Source of the DNA: Ancylobacter crimeensis
GTDB lineage: Bacteria; Pseudomonadota; Alphaproteobacteria; Rhizobiales; Xanthobacteraceae
Assembly: GCF_023016805.1 (NCBI RefSeq)
Contig: NZ_JALKCH010000012.1
Location: 62,001-126,000 of the forward strand
Direction of reading: 5' to 3'
DNA: 64,000 nucleotides
Translations under genes and position numbers: made by a program
Shown here: positions 25,464-34,546 of the stretch, in pieces
How positions within the stretch are numbered: the stretch's first letter is position 1
How the letters are laid out: each line of letters begins with the position of its first letter
Notes under the pieces: generated by a model
The model's database searches: none
What the model was told of the DNA's origin: nothing
The model's input: the letters and a program-made list of their open reading frames with translations, nothing else

Positions 25464-26372
25464 TCAATTGTGGTCGATGCTTCTGTGTTCGCCGAATTCC
25501 GCCACCACCCAGTCGCGCAGCACCGCCGCGCCGGGGCGGGCCGCGGCTCCGGCAGGGGCGACGAAATGGTAGGCGAGGCCCGGCATGACGCAGCCGAAGG
25601 GTTCGACCAGCGTGCCGGCAGCCAGTTCGGCGCTCATCAGGGCAAGGCTCAGCAGCGCGACGCCCTGGCCGAGCAGCACCGCCTGGATCGCGCTGTTCTC
25701 GTCATTCACCGTGACGCCGGCGGCACCCTCGATCCCGGGCAGGTCGGACGCCTCGGCATAGGCGCGCCAGCTCGGGGCGCTGGCGTCGGGCGCGAAGGAC
25801 AGCGGCTCGATATGGATCAGCGTGGCGCGGGCGAGATCGCGCGGCGTCCTGATGCCGAGCTGCGGCGCGCAGACCGGGGCGAAACTCTCCGGCATCAGCT
25901 CGACCGCGTCGAGGCCGGGCCAGGGACCGGCGCCATAGCGGATGGCGGCATCGGCCTCGCCGGCGGCGAGATCGACATTGGCGTCCGCGGCGTTCAGCCG
26001 GAGGTCCCAGTCCGGGAATCGGGCGCGGAAACGGGCGGCACGCGGCACCAGCAATCGGGCGGTGAAGGACAGCGTGGCGGACAGCGTCGCCACCTTGCGG
26101 CCGCGCCCGGCGCGCAGCCGCCCCACCACCGCGGCGATGCCGGTGAAACCGGCATGGACGGGCTCGTAGAGGGCGCGGCCTTCCTCGGTCAGCACCACCT
26201 TCCGCGTCTGGCGCAGGAACAGCGCCACGCCGAGATCGGCCTCGAGCTGGCGGATCTGGTGGCTGATCGCGGTGGGGGTGACGGCCAGCTCGACGCTGGC
26301 CCGCTTGAAGCTGCCGAGCCGCGCGGCGGCCTCGAAGGCGCGCAGCGCACCGAGCGCGGGCAGGGCGGTCAC
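25464..26372 (-). CDS. LysR-family transcriptional regulator (GcvA-like)
   Basis: 302 residues. Starts with GTG at 26372; no in-frame ATG precedes it before a stop and no strong ribosome-binding site is visible. N-terminal winged helix: LGALRAFEAAARLGSFKRAS, then ELAVTPTAISHQIRQLE, then LGVALFLRQTRKVVLTEEG, the GcvA-type LysR signature. The effector-binding domain follows from about residue 90. It is divergent from an SMR transporter gene 175 bases away, the usual target arrangement for LysR regulators. Ligand unknown. Confidence 0.93.
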   Translation of the reverse strand: MTALPALGALRAFEAAARLGSFKRASVELAVTPTAISHQIRQLEADLGVALFLRQTRKVVLTEEGRALYEPVHAGFTGIAAVVGRLRAGRGRKVATLSATLSFTARLLVPRAARFRARFPDWDLRLNAADANVDLAAGEADAAIRYGAGPWPGLDAVELMPESFAPVCAPQLGIRTPRDLARATLIHIEPLSFAPDASAPSWRAYAEASDLPGIEGAAGVTVNDENSAIQAVLLGQGVALLSLALMSAELAAGTLVEPFGCVMPGLAYHFVAPAGAAARPGAAVLRDWVVAEFGEHRSIDHN

Positions 26373-26547
26373 GAGCCGCGCCGGAATGCGGCTATGGATG
26401 AGGCTGTTTCATCCATCAGGTGAGAACTCCGCGTTTGTCGTCGCCTATCATAAGAAACTATAAGGCAAAACGGCTGGCGCGTGCCAGCGACGATCCTTGT
26501 TTTTCTCATGCAAAAGCGTCGTCCGGAGGCGGCGCCCGGAGGTTACA

Positions 26548-26865
26548 ATGGCCTGGCTTTATCTCGCCATCGCCGCTGCGTTCGAGATCGTTTTTGCCGG
26601 TGGGCTGAAGGAAGCCGACGGCTTCACCCGCCTGGTGCCGAGCCTCATCACCCTCGCGGCGGGCGCGGCGAGCCTTGCCTTCCTCACCTTCGCGATGCGC
26701 TCGATACCCGTCAGCATCGCCTATCCGGCGTGGGCGGCGGTCGGCACGGTGGGTACCGTCCTGTTGGGCGCGATGCTGTTCGGCGAGGCGCTGTCGGTGA
26801 TGAAGGTCGTGTGCGTGCTCGCCATCCTTGCCGGCATCGTCGGCCTCAAGATGCAGATGGCGTAA
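26548..26865 (+). CDS. SMR-family multidrug/guanidinium-type exporter
   Basis: 105 residues with four hydrophobic helices, the usual SMR length. Starts at 26548 after GGAGG. The membrane-embedded glutamate is in helix 1 (YLAIAAAFEIVFAGGLKEADG), the position of the conserved Glu14 of EmrE/Gdx; the later SIPVSIAYPAWAAVGTVGT stretch is the second family signature. In the SugE/Gdx branch a single gene forms a homodimer. Likely controlled by the divergent LysR gene. Confidence 0.93.
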   Translation: MAWLYLAIAAAFEIVFAGGLKEADGFTRLVPSLITLAAGAASLAFLTFAMRSIPVSIAYPAWAAVGTVGTVLLGAMLFGEALSVMKVVCVLAILAGIVGLKMQMA

Positions 26866-26870
26866 GCGCG

Positions 26871-28085
26871 TCAGGGCAGCGGCGGCGGGGTCCAGCCATA
26901 GATCCAGCCATAGCGGCGATAGAGCGAGGCGCCGGACTGGTTCCTGATGACGAAATCGCGCGCCAGCCGCGCCGGCCCGCCGAGGTGGTAGATGCGGTCC
27001 ATGCCGAGCGCCGCCTTCTGCACCCGGCGGGTGCGCGCCTTGCGGGCCTGCTCATAGGCGCGCAGCGCGACATGCTCGTCGCGCCCTTTCACCGCGAGGC
27101 AGGCGCCGAGCACGCAGGCATCCTCGATCGCCTGTGCCGCGCCCTGCGCGAGGAACGGCAGCATGGCATGGGCGGCGTCGCCGAGCAGGGTGACCCGGCC
27201 GAGACCCCATTGGTGCAGCGGTTCGAGATCGCACAGCGCCCAGCGCAGCCACGCATCGGGTTCCGCGAGAAGATTGCGCGGTTCCGGATGCCATCGCCGG
27301 AACAGTGCGACGAGTTCCTCGCGTGCCGCGCCGAAGCCCCAGCCATGGGCGGCGCGCTCGTCGGCGGTCACCACCACGAGATTGAGCGCGCGCCCGGCCT
27401 TCACCGGATAGGCGACCATATGGGCGCCGGGTCCCATCCACAGGCGCACCACCGGCGCCACCAGCCCGCCCTCGACAAAGGCGCCGGGCACCTCGTCCAC
27501 CGGCAGCGTGGCGCGCCAGGCGGCGCGCTTGCGGAACACCGGGATCGCGGAGGGGGAGAGGCGGGCACGGATGGTGGAACGCAGGCCGTCCGCCCCGATG
27601 AGGGCGGCGCAACGGATCGCCTCCCGCTCGCCCTCATGGGAGACCGAGACGGTGAGGAAGGGCTTGCCTTCGGGGTCGGAGAAATCCTCGACGGTGCGTC
27701 CGAGCTTCAGCTCGATCTCCGGTATCTCCGCCGCTTTCTCAAGCAGCGCGCGCTGCAGGTCGGCACGATGCACCACGAGAAAGGGGCCGCCATAATGGGC
27801 CTCGGCGTCGCGGGCGGTGTCGGCCTCTGCCAGCAACCTGCCGCTGATGCCGTCACAGATGCGGAAGGCGCGGGGATGGACCGCAGCGTCGCGCAGCCGA
27901 TCCAGCACGCCGAGCGCGGCGAGGCAGCGCGTGGCATTGGCGGCGAGCTGGACGCCGGCGCCGGCTTCTTCCAGCGCCACGGCGCGCTCCAGCACGGTGA
28001 CCGGCCGTCCGGTGCGGGCGACGGCGAGGGCCGCCGCGAGCCCACCAATGCCGGCCCCGGCGATGACGATGCGGTTCGACGCCAT
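26871..28085 (-). CDS. FAD-dependent aromatic-type monooxygenase
   Basis: 404 residues from ATG 28085 (MASNRIVIAGAGIGG) with GGGAG five bases upstream; the longer frame runs into a repeat element and is rejected. It has the GxGxxG FAD fold at the N-terminus (AGAGIGGLAAALAVARTG), the class A DG region (IGADGLRSTIRARL) and the GDAAHAMLPFLAQGAAQAIED motif. This is the salicylate 1-monooxygenase/3-hydroxybenzoate 6-hydroxylase group, which hydroxylates aromatic acids with NAD(P)H and O2. The exact substrate is not readable. Convergent with the SMR gene, five bases apart. Confidence 0.93.
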   Translation of the reverse strand: MASNRIVIAGAGIGGLAAALAVARTGRPVTVLERAVALEEAGAGVQLAANATRCLAALGVLDRLRDAAVHPRAFRICDGISGRLLAEADTARDAEAHYGGPFLVVHRADLQRALLEKAAEIPEIELKLGRTVEDFSDPEGKPFLTVSVSHEGEREAIRCAALIGADGLRSTIRARLSPSAIPVFRKRAAWRATLPVDEVPGAFVEGGLVAPVVRLWMGPGAHMVAYPVKAGRALNLVVVTADERAAHGWGFGAAREELVALFRRWHPEPRNLLAEPDAWLRWALCDLEPLHQWGLGRVTLLGDAAHAMLPFLAQGAAQAIEDACVLGACLAVKGRDEHVALRAYEQARKARTRRVQKAALGMDRIYHLGGPARLARDFVIRNQSGASLYRRYGWIYGWTPPPLP

Positions 28086-28095
28086 TGCGGCTCCC

Positions 28096-28154
28096 GCTAG
28101 AGCATTTTCGAGCGAAGTGGAGCGATTCATCGATTCCGTGAAACGATGAATTGC
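28096..28154. repeat. dispersed intergenic palindromic repeat, copy B (internal deletion)
   Basis: CTAGAGCATTTTCGAGCG and AAGTGG join directly to the hairpin ATTCATCG...CGATGAAT. Compared with copy A read in reverse, about 50 internal bases (the ATACCGGTTCGCGTGAAG unit) are missing. It separates the FAD monooxygenase start from the zf-CHCC gene end, so it lies within or near a promoter here rather than between convergent genes. Confidence 0.8.
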
Positions 28155-28185
28155 ATCCAGATGCCGCCCGGAGGCGACGAGACGG

Positions 28186-28437
28186 TCAGGCCGCGGCGTC
28201 GGTCATGTCGAGGGCGCAGCCGGCGGGCACGGTGTCGGTGCCGTGCAGCGCGTGGTCGAAACGGTAGAGCGTCGAGCAATAGGGGCAGATGATCTCGTCG
28301 TCCGAGCCCATGTCGAGGAAGACATGCGGATGGTCGTAAGGCGGCTTGGCCCCGACGCACATGAATTCCTTCGCGCCGATACGGATGATCGGAACGCCCG
28401 CCGAATTGTGGAAGTGAGGAACGACGTGGCCCGCCAT
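28186..28437 (-). CDS. zf-CHCC zinc-finger protein (NDUFS6-like)
   Basis: 83 residues starting at 28437. The metal site is EFMCVGAKPPYDHPHVFLDM followed by IICPYCSTLY, the Cys-His-Cys-Cys pattern of zf-CHCC, the family of the mitochondrial complex I subunit NDUFS6 and its alphaproteobacterial counterparts. It may assist respiratory complex I assembly, from family knowledge; no complex I genes are nearby. Upstream frame extension to 29073 is antisense to another gene and is rejected. Confidence 0.88.
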   Translation of the reverse strand: MAGHVVPHFHNSAGVPIIRIGAKEFMCVGAKPPYDHPHVFLDMGSDDEIICPYCSTLYRFDHALHGTDTVPAGCALDMTDAAA

Positions 28438-28651
28438 GATGCGCTCTGTTCTCGTTCGAACCGGGTCGCCCCGGTGCGGTGTGCCCGTGTCCGGCGGCGC
28501 GGTGCAGCCGGATGGCGCCCGGCCGGCGCCGGTCGCGAACATAGCGGTTCCGGCCGGCGGGTCAAAGGGCCGCGCGCCCTTTTGCCCGCCACAATGCCGC
28601 ACCATATGGAGCGCGTGATGCTGACGCTCCGGCATGCCGCATGGAGCGCGG

Positions 28652-29773
28652 ATGAGGTTTCCCCGAACGATCATGCGCCGCCTCGCTGCCAGCTTCGGCC
28701 TCGTGCTCGCCTTTGCCGCCTGCGCCAACTGGCTGCTGCCGCTGGGACGCAGCGCGTTCGAGCTGGTGGCCTCGCGGGACGATCCGGCGCGGATCGCCGA
28801 TGCGCGCCTCGCGGCCACGCTGACGCCGGACAACCTCGCGCAGGACATCGAAAGCGCGCTCGCGGGCGGGGATACCGAGCTTGCGGCGAGCTTCGTCGCG
28901 CTGGCGGATGATCGCGGCCTTGCGGTCGATCCCGCGGTCAGGGCGCGTGTCGCGGACGAATCGGCACAGGCCCATTCGATGCTAGCCACGGCATTGAGCG
29001 CGGGGCACGGCTTCCTGACTGGCGAGGTCGATGGTGGGGCGAGCCTCGCGGGTTCGGCCGCCGGCGATCTCATCGGCTGGGGCGACGTGCGCGACCTGAC
29101 CCGCGAGGGCTACCACGCCGCAACCGGCGTGCCGGTCGATCCGCTGGTGGTCGGCCTTGCCGGGGTCGGCCTTGCCGCGACCGCCGCGACCTTCGGAAGC
29201 GGGCTGGTGCTCGCGCCCATGCGCGCGGGGCTGACGACCTTCAAGGTGGCACGGCGGGCGGGGGTGATGGGGGCCGGCTTCGTCGGCGACGTCGCGCGTC
29301 TGCTGCGCGAGGCGCGCCCGGCACTGCCGGTTGCCGCTGAGGGCGCGGATATCGCCCGCATCGGGGCCAAGACGGGCGCGAAGGCCGGCGCCACCGCCGG
29401 CGCCGCAGGTCGCTCGCTGGTCCGCATGGCCGGCGACCTTGGCATGGTGCAGGCGAAGGCCGGCACCCGCGCGACGCTTCAGGGCATCAAGGTGCTCGAT
29501 AGCGCCGGCGACACGACGCGCCTCGCCCGACTGGCGGAAAAGAAGGGACCGGCGACTCTCGCCATCCTCACCAAGCTCGGACGCGGGGCGCTGTTCCTTT
29601 CCGAGATGGCGATGAAGCTGGGCTTCTTGATCATCGCCGCGCTGGTCAACCTCGTCGGCCTCGTCGCGGCGCTGAACCGTTTCATCGTCGAGATGGTGCG
29701 TCCGCTCTGGCGCCGGCGCCGGGCGGGCTTCGCCGCAGCGGTGCCGGGGCTGGGACCGGCGGGCCTTCCCTGA
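28652..29773 (+). CDS. membrane protein of unknown function
   Basis: 373 residues when started at 28652 (MRFPRTIMRRLAASFG), chosen because GGAG lies six bases upstream. A signal-anchor (LAASFGLVLAFAACANWLL), a soluble helical part, two or three hydrophobic segments around residues 160-200 (PLVVGLAGVGLAATAATFGSG), a Gly/Ala/Lys-rich repeat-like patch, and a C-terminal transmembrane segment (LGFLIIAALVNLVGLVAAL) with an Arg-rich tail. I do not recognise the family. It is divergent from the zf-CHCC gene. Confidence 0.8.
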   Translation: MRFPRTIMRRLAASFGLVLAFAACANWLLPLGRSAFELVASRDDPARIADARLAATLTPDNLAQDIESALAGGDTELAASFVALADDRGLAVDPAVRARVADESAQAHSMLATALSAGHGFLTGEVDGGASLAGSAAGDLIGWGDVRDLTREGYHAATGVPVDPLVVGLAGVGLAATAATFGSGLVLAPMRAGLTTFKVARRAGVMGAGFVGDVARLLREARPALPVAAEGADIARIGAKTGAKAGATAGAAGRSLVRMAGDLGMVQAKAGTRATLQGIKVLDSAGDTTRLARLAEKKGPATLAILTKLGRGALFLSEMAMKLGFLIIAALVNLVGLVAALNRFIVEMVRPLWRRRRAGFAAAVPGLGPAGLP

Positions 29774-29889
29774 GACAGTTCGATCCCTCGTCCACGCATT
29801 GCTCTTATGCGCCTGCGGCGCCGCCGGCTTCTTGCCGCGGGCAGGCGGCTCCTTTACGCCGGGGACGACATGTCCGAGGGAGCCTGCCG

Positions 29890-30642
29890 ATGCCCACCTT
29901 TCACCATGACGGCCTCGACTTCGCCTATCTCGACGAGGGCGACGGCGATCCGGTGCTGCTGGTGCACGGCTTTGGCTCCAACAAGGAGACGAACTGGGTC
30001 GGGCCGGGCTGGGTCTCGACGCTGGTGCGCGCCGGACGGCGGGTGATCGCGCTCGACAATCGCGGCCATGGCGCGTCGGGCAAGGTCTATGAGGCGGACG
30101 CCTACGACCCCGACATCATGGCCCGGGACGCGCTCGCCTTGCTCGACCATCTCGGCATCGCGCGGGCCGATGTGCTGGGCTACTCGATGGGCGGGCGCAT
30201 CGGCGCCTGCATGGCGGTGATGGCGCCGGAGCGGCTGCGCTCGCTCGTTCTCGGCGGCATCGGCATTCATCTGGTGGAGGGCGTCAGCCTGCCGACCAGC
30301 ATCGCCGACGCGCTGTTGGCCGAGGATCCGGCAAGCATCACCGATCCGGTCGGGCGTACCTTTCGCGCCTTCGCCGACCAGACGAAGAGCGATCGCCCCG
30401 CGCTCGCGGCCTGCATCATCGGGTCGCGGCGCAAGCTGGCACCCGCCGATGTCGCCGCGATCCTCGTCCCGACGCTGATCGCGGTCGGCACGAAGGACAC
30501 GGTCGCCGGCTCGGCCGCGGAACTCGCCGCGCTCATCCCCGGTGCCGAGGTTGTCGACATCCCGAACCGGGACCATATGGTCGCGGTGGGCGACAAGGTG
30601 TTCAAGGCGGCGGTGCTGGACTTCCTCGACCGTCGGCCGTGA
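29890..30642 (+). CDS. alpha/beta fold hydrolase
   Basis: 250 residues starting MPTFHHDGLDFAYLDEGDG. Oxyanion VHGFGSNKETNW, the DNRGHGASGK strand-turn, nucleophile elbow GYSMGGRIG and catalytic His in NRDHMVAVGD are all present, with an Asp in GTKDTVAGS. Typical of esterase/lipase or C-C hydrolase members; substrate unknown. AGGGAGCC lies just upstream of the start. Confidence 0.92.
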   Translation: MPTFHHDGLDFAYLDEGDGDPVLLVHGFGSNKETNWVGPGWVSTLVRAGRRVIALDNRGHGASGKVYEADAYDPDIMARDALALLDHLGIARADVLGYSMGGRIGACMAVMAPERLRSLVLGGIGIHLVEGVSLPTSIADALLAEDPASITDPVGRTFRAFADQTKSDRPALAACIIGSRRKLAPADVAAILVPTLIAVGTKDTVAGSAAELAALIPGAEVVDIPNRDHMVAVGDKVFKAAVLDFLDRRP

Positions 30643-30785
30643 GGCATCGGTCTTCCGCATGGCTGTCGCAACGGTTTCGCGGGTGGACGCTTTGGGCAGC
30701 ACTGCCCAGCTGTGTTAAGACGGACGCAACTTGCGGGACGGCGCGCCGGCGACGGCACCCTTCCCGTTCTCTGCACGGGTGACTC

Positions 30786-31643
30786 ATGGCGCAGAATTCC
30801 CTTCAGGTGGCGGAAATCCCGTCACGTCCGCTCGACAAGATCGACCCGGTCTGGGCCCGCATTCGGGCCGAGGCCGAGGAGATGGCGGCGCGCGAGCCGG
30901 CGCTGGTCAGCTTCATCTTCTCGACCGTGCTCTATCACCAGACGCTCGAGCGCGCGGTCGCGCACCGCATTTCGCAGCGGCTGCACAATGTCGACGTGCC
31001 GGGCGAGCTGATCCGGCAGGCCTTCGACGAGGCCTTCGCCGACGATCCCGATATCGGCCATGCCATTCGCGCCGACCTGATGGCGGTGTGCGACCGCGAC
31101 CCCGCCACCACGCGGGCGCTGGAGCCGCTGCTCTATTTCAAGGGTTTCCACGCGATCCAGACCCACCGCCTGGCGCACTGGCTGTGGAGCAACGGGCGCC
31201 GCGACTTCGCACTCTATCTGCAGAGCCGCTCCTCCTCGATCCATCAGGTCGACATCAATCCGGCGGCGCGGCTGGGGCGGGGGCTGTTCTTCGACCATGC
31301 CACCGGCATCGTCATCGGCGAGACCGCGGTGATCGAGGACGACGTCTCGATCCTCCAGGGCGTCACGCTCGGCGGCACGGGCAAGGAGCATGGCGACCGC
31401 CACCCGAAGATCCGCCGCGGCGTGCTGATCGGCGCCGGGGCCAAGGTGCTCGGCAATATCGAGGTCGGCCATTGCGCTCGCGTTGCCGCCGGCTCGGTGG
31501 TGCTGAAGGCGGTGCCGCCCTGCACCACGGTCGCGGGCGTTCCGGCCAAGGTGGTCGGGGAGGCAGGCTGTAGCGAGCCGTCCCGGCAGATGAACCAGAT
31601 GTTCGACATCTACGACCTGCCGTTCCTCGGCGAGGCGATCTGA
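30786..31643 (+). CDS. cysE: serine O-acetyltransferase
   Basis: 285 residues. N-terminal helical domain (IRAEAEEMAAREPALVSFIF ... LERAVAHRISQRL) and a C-terminal left-handed beta-helix with hexapeptide repeats (PAARLGRGLFFDHATGIVIG, VTLGGTGKEHGDRHPKI, IGAGAKVLGNIEVG). Catalytic Asp and His residues sit in FFDHATG and KEHGDRHP. It makes O-acetylserine from serine and acetyl-CoA, the first step of cysteine synthesis, normally as a hexamer inhibited by cysteine. A terminator hairpin follows directly. Confidence 0.97.
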   Translation: MAQNSLQVAEIPSRPLDKIDPVWARIRAEAEEMAAREPALVSFIFSTVLYHQTLERAVAHRISQRLHNVDVPGELIRQAFDEAFADDPDIGHAIRADLMAVCDRDPATTRALEPLLYFKGFHAIQTHRLAHWLWSNGRRDFALYLQSRSSSIHQVDINPAARLGRGLFFDHATGIVIGETAVIEDDVSILQGVTLGGTGKEHGDRHPKIRRGVLIGAGAKVLGNIEVGHCARVAAGSVVLKAVPPCTTVAGVPAKVVGEAGCSEPSRQMNQMFDIYDLPFLGEAI

Positions 31644-31655
31644 CCTGAGCGGCAC

Positions 31656-31675
31656 GGGCGGCCTGCCGCCCTTTT
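31656..31675 (+). terminator. intrinsic terminator after cysE
   Basis: GGGCGG, loop CCTG, CCGCCC, then TTTT. The hairpin begins 13 bases after the cysE stop. Confidence 0.75.
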
Positions 31676-31858
31676 CGCACGCCCTGCGAACACCGATTCC
31701 CGCCCGGCATCCGGGCCCGAATCGGGCAAGACGGAGAAGAATCCCCGTCATCCACCATATCGGTGCGGGGGCCGGTCCTGCCGTCCTCTTCGCTTGCGCG
31801 GGGGCGGCAAAGCTGGCAAGCCTGCGCCCGTCCACGCCATCATTTCAGGAGCACGGCT

Positions 31859-32071
31859 TTGGAGAAGAAGGACCTCGAGCGCGTCCAGACCTATATGCGG
31901 CGGCTTTTCGCCAATTCGCAGATCAAGGTCGTCGCGCGTCCGAAGAAGAAGGATTCCGCCGAGGTGTATATCGGCGACGAGTTCATCGGCGTGATGTTCG
32001 AGGACAAGGAAGACGGCGACCTGTCCTACAACTTCCAGATGGCGATCCTCGACACCGATCTCGAAGACTGA
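31859..32071 (+). CDS. DUF3126 family protein, TTG start
   Basis: 70 residues. No ATG lies near the conserved start; TTG at 31859 begins (L/M)EKKDLERVQTYMRRLF, exactly where family members start, with AGGAG seven bases upstream. The rest, KVVARPKKKDSAEVYIGDEF then IGVMFEDKEDGDLSYNFQMA, is characteristic of this small alphaproteobacterial family of unknown function. It precedes the carbonic anhydrase-like gene by 16 bases, so they likely form an operon. Confidence 0.88.
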   Translation: MEKKDLERVQTYMRRLFANSQIKVVARPKKKDSAEVYIGDEFIGVMFEDKEDGDLSYNFQMAILDTDLED

Positions 32072-32087
32072 GCCCGAAAGGCCCATC

Positions 32088-32618
32088 GTGACGATCTACG
32101 CGCTCGACGGCATCGCGCCGGAGCTTCCCGCCCCCGGCCGCTACTGGGTCGCCCCCGATGCGGTGGTGATCGGCAATGTGCGGCTCGGCGAGGAAGCGAG
32201 CGTGTGGTTCGGCGCGGTGCTGCGCGGCGACAATGAGCGCATCGCGCTCGGCGCCCGGGCGAATGTGCAGGAGCTGTCCATGCTCCACACCGATCCGGGA
32301 TTTCCCATGACGATCGGGGGCGACTGCACCATCGGCCATAAGGCGATCCTGCATGGCTGTACCATTGGCGCGGGAAGCCTCGTCGGCATGGGTGCGACCG
32401 TGCTGAACGGCGCACGGATCGGGGCGGGGTGCCTTGTCGGCGCCGGGGCGCTGGTCACCGAGGGCAAGGAATTCCCGGACAACGTTCTGATCGTCGGTTC
32501 ACCGGCGCGGGTCGTGCGGGAACTCGACGACGAAGCCCGCGCCCGGATGCGGCGTACTGCCGCCCATTACGTCCGCAACTGGCGGCGCTTCTCCACCGGT
32601 CTCGCCGCCATAGGCTGA
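32088..32618 (+). CDS. gamma carbonic anhydrase family protein
   Basis: 176 residues of left-handed beta-helix: WVAPDAVVIGNVRLGEEASV, WFGAVLRGDNERIALG, NVQELSMLHTDPGFP, TIGHKAILHGCTIG. The three zinc-binding His of gamma carbonic anhydrases are present (MLHTD, GHKAILHG). Members of this group hydrate CO2 or act in complex I assembly; activity of a given member cannot be assumed. Probably cotranscribed with the DUF3126 gene. Confidence 0.93.
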   Translation: MTIYALDGIAPELPAPGRYWVAPDAVVIGNVRLGEEASVWFGAVLRGDNERIALGARANVQELSMLHTDPGFPMTIGGDCTIGHKAILHGCTIGAGSLVGMGATVLNGARIGAGCLVGAGALVTEGKEFPDNVLIVGSPARVVRELDDEARARMRRTAAHYVRNWRRFSTGLAAIG

Positions 32619-32635
32619 AGGCCGGCACATTCGTT

Positions 32636-33346
32636 TCAGTTGCCGCCGACAATGGCCGGCGCAATCACGTTGCCGAGCGAGACCCAGCGGTCCGGCTCGC
32701 CCTGCACCTGACGCTTCACATAACGATAGGGCGTCTGGAACCAGGGCAGGATGCGGCTGTCCTGGTTGTCGAGCACGAGGTCGCCATGGTCGGTCACGAC
32801 CGTGAGCACCGAATGGCCGTCGCCATGCTGGTCACGCACCACGGTGATGAGGAGCGTCTCCGCCGGCCAGCCTAGGCCGATGAGCGTGCGGCGCTTCAGC
32901 AGCACATAGTCCTCGCAATCGCCATAGCCGTCGTCGGGATAGGTCCACAGCTCCTCGACCCCGTAATGCTCGAGGTCGGAGAGCGGCTTGATGCGCGTGT
33001 TGATGTCCTCGTTCACCGAGGAGAGCTGCGCATAGGTTTCCTCATCCAGCACCACCTGGCCGCCATGGCCATTGCCGGGGCCGCATTCGCCGGGCTGGGC
33101 GCGGCAGAAATTGGCATAGCCGATCGGCGCTCCGGTTTCCCGGCCGGTGGACATGCTGGCAACGGCCGCCTGCGCCGGCGGCAGCATGGCAAGGTGCATG
33201 CCCTGTGCCCGTGTGGCGGCGCTGCGCTGCTGCGTGCCCGGCGTGCCGGAGGTTGTTGCGGCGTTCGCGGCATTGACGGCGAAAGCGCCCCCCAGGACGA
33301 TTCCCGCCAGTGCTGCGATCAGGGCCAGTTCAAGCCTCTTCTTCAT
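32636..33346 (-). CDS. transglutaminase-like cysteine protease (BTLCP, LapG-like)
   Basis: 236 residues from ATG 33346 (MKKRLELALIAALAG), a signal peptide. The Cys-His-Asp triad is visible as GDCEDYVLLKR, GDGHSVLTVVTD and LVLDNQ, the order of peptidase family C93 (DUF920). LapG members cut large adhesins at a di-alanine site under c-di-GMP control by LapD; alphaproteobacterial homologues often stand alone with unknown substrates. No lapD or adhesin gene is in the window. Periplasmic by prediction. Convergent with the carbonic anhydrase gene. Confidence 0.9.
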   Translation of the reverse strand: MKKRLELALIAALAGIVLGGAFAVNAANAATTSGTPGTQQRSAATRAQGMHLAMLPPAQAAVASMSTGRETGAPIGYANFCRAQPGECGPGNGHGGQVVLDEETYAQLSSVNEDINTRIKPLSDLEHYGVEELWTYPDDGYGDCEDYVLLKRRTLIGLGWPAETLLITVVRDQHGDGHSVLTVVTDHGDLVLDNQDSRILPWFQTPYRYVKRQVQGEPDRWVSLGNVIAPAIVGGN

Positions 33347-33583
33347 CGCGTACCCCATCCCTGTCGATGAGGACATATTTGCACGTCGGTTTTTATCTTG
33401 ATCTAAGCTGATACGGCAATTCGAAGATACCTGAGACAGGACTTGTTAATTCCTGTTTTGCTTGACGTTAACCAATAGGATTGCGTTAATGTTGCGAAGT
33501 TCTTTCCAAGATATCAACGCATCCTTACCGCGCTGGCGCATATTCGAGCGGTCGGCGTAACGCTGTCGCTTGCGGTCGGCGCG

Positions 33584-34369
33584 ATGGGCGCCTATGTCAG
33601 CCTTGTGCTCGATACCAGCTCGCTTCACCGGCCGCGGCGCCAGCCCATTCTCAACGTGCCAGCGGTGATCGCCGCGCTGGGCGCTGCGATGCTCCTCATC
33701 CATGGCGCGCGGGCGCTGATGGGACCGGAGCTCGATGCCGAACTCCTTGTGCGGTTTGCCTTCATTCCGGCGCGCTACGAGGCGAATTTCATCGGCGAGT
33801 CGATCGGCGCCGATATCTGGACCTTCCTGACCTATGCCTTTCTCCACGCCAACCTCACCCATATCGGGGTGAACGTGCTGTGGATGCTGGCTTTCGGCAG
33901 TCCGGTCGCCCGGCGCTTCGGCACGGTGCGATTCCTCGTCTTCTTCGCCGTGACGGCGGTGGCGGGGGCGTTCGCCCATCTGGCGGGGCACTGGGGCGAG
34001 ATGCTGCCCATGGTGGGCGCTTCCGCAGCAATCAGCGGCTGTATGGCCGCAGCGGTGCGGTTCATCTTCAGCCATCCCGGCTTCGGGCTTGGGCCGCATG
34101 GTTTCGAGATGGCAGTGCGTCAGCCCGCGCCGCCGCTCTCGCTGGTGCTGCGCGACCGGCGGGTGATCGGCTTCCTCGCGGTGTGGTTCTTCGTGAACCT
34201 CGCCTTCGGGTTCGGGATGCCCTCGGGGCTCGGCGAGGGCGGCACCGTTGCGTGGGAGGCGCATATCGGCGGTTTTCTCGCCGGCCTGCTTCTGTTCCCG
34301 CTGTTCGACCCCGTGCCGCGGATGAGCGACGATTTCGAGGATCCCTTCGTCAGCCGCGAGCCGCATTGA
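33584..34369 (+). CDS. rhomboid family intramembrane serine protease
   Basis: 261 residues with six or seven transmembrane segments. The rhomboid signatures are LTYAFLHANLTHIGVNVLWM (HxxxN-type helix 2 region), MVGASAAISGCMAA with catalytic Ser in GASAAISG, and EAHIGGFLAGLL with the catalytic His. Cleaves membrane-embedded substrates; none can be named. The ATG at 33584 is the first in frame but has a weak ribosome-binding site. The 240-base upstream gap is AT-rich for this genome (TTAATTCC, GTTAACCAATAGG) and probably holds its promoter. Confidence 0.93.
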   Translation: MGAYVSLVLDTSSLHRPRRQPILNVPAVIAALGAAMLLIHGARALMGPELDAELLVRFAFIPARYEANFIGESIGADIWTFLTYAFLHANLTHIGVNVLWMLAFGSPVARRFGTVRFLVFFAVTAVAGAFAHLAGHWGEMLPMVGASAAISGCMAAAVRFIFSHPGFGLGPHGFEMAVRQPAPPLSLVLRDRRVIGFLAVWFFVNLAFGFGMPSGLGEGGTVAWEAHIGGFLAGLLLFPLFDPVPRMSDDFEDPFVSREPH

Positions 34370-34546
34370 GGCGTTGCAGAGCCGCGTAAGCCTGCCGCAC
34401 CTCCAGGCTCGGGATACCGCTTCCTCCGCGTCAGACTTGCCCTCGCGTCCATATGGATCAATCATTCTTCCAAGGTACGGCCGGTCGCCGTGCCGGGATG
34501 AGCGTGCGACGCCTTCATGATCGCGCGCCTTTCAAGGAGGAAGACC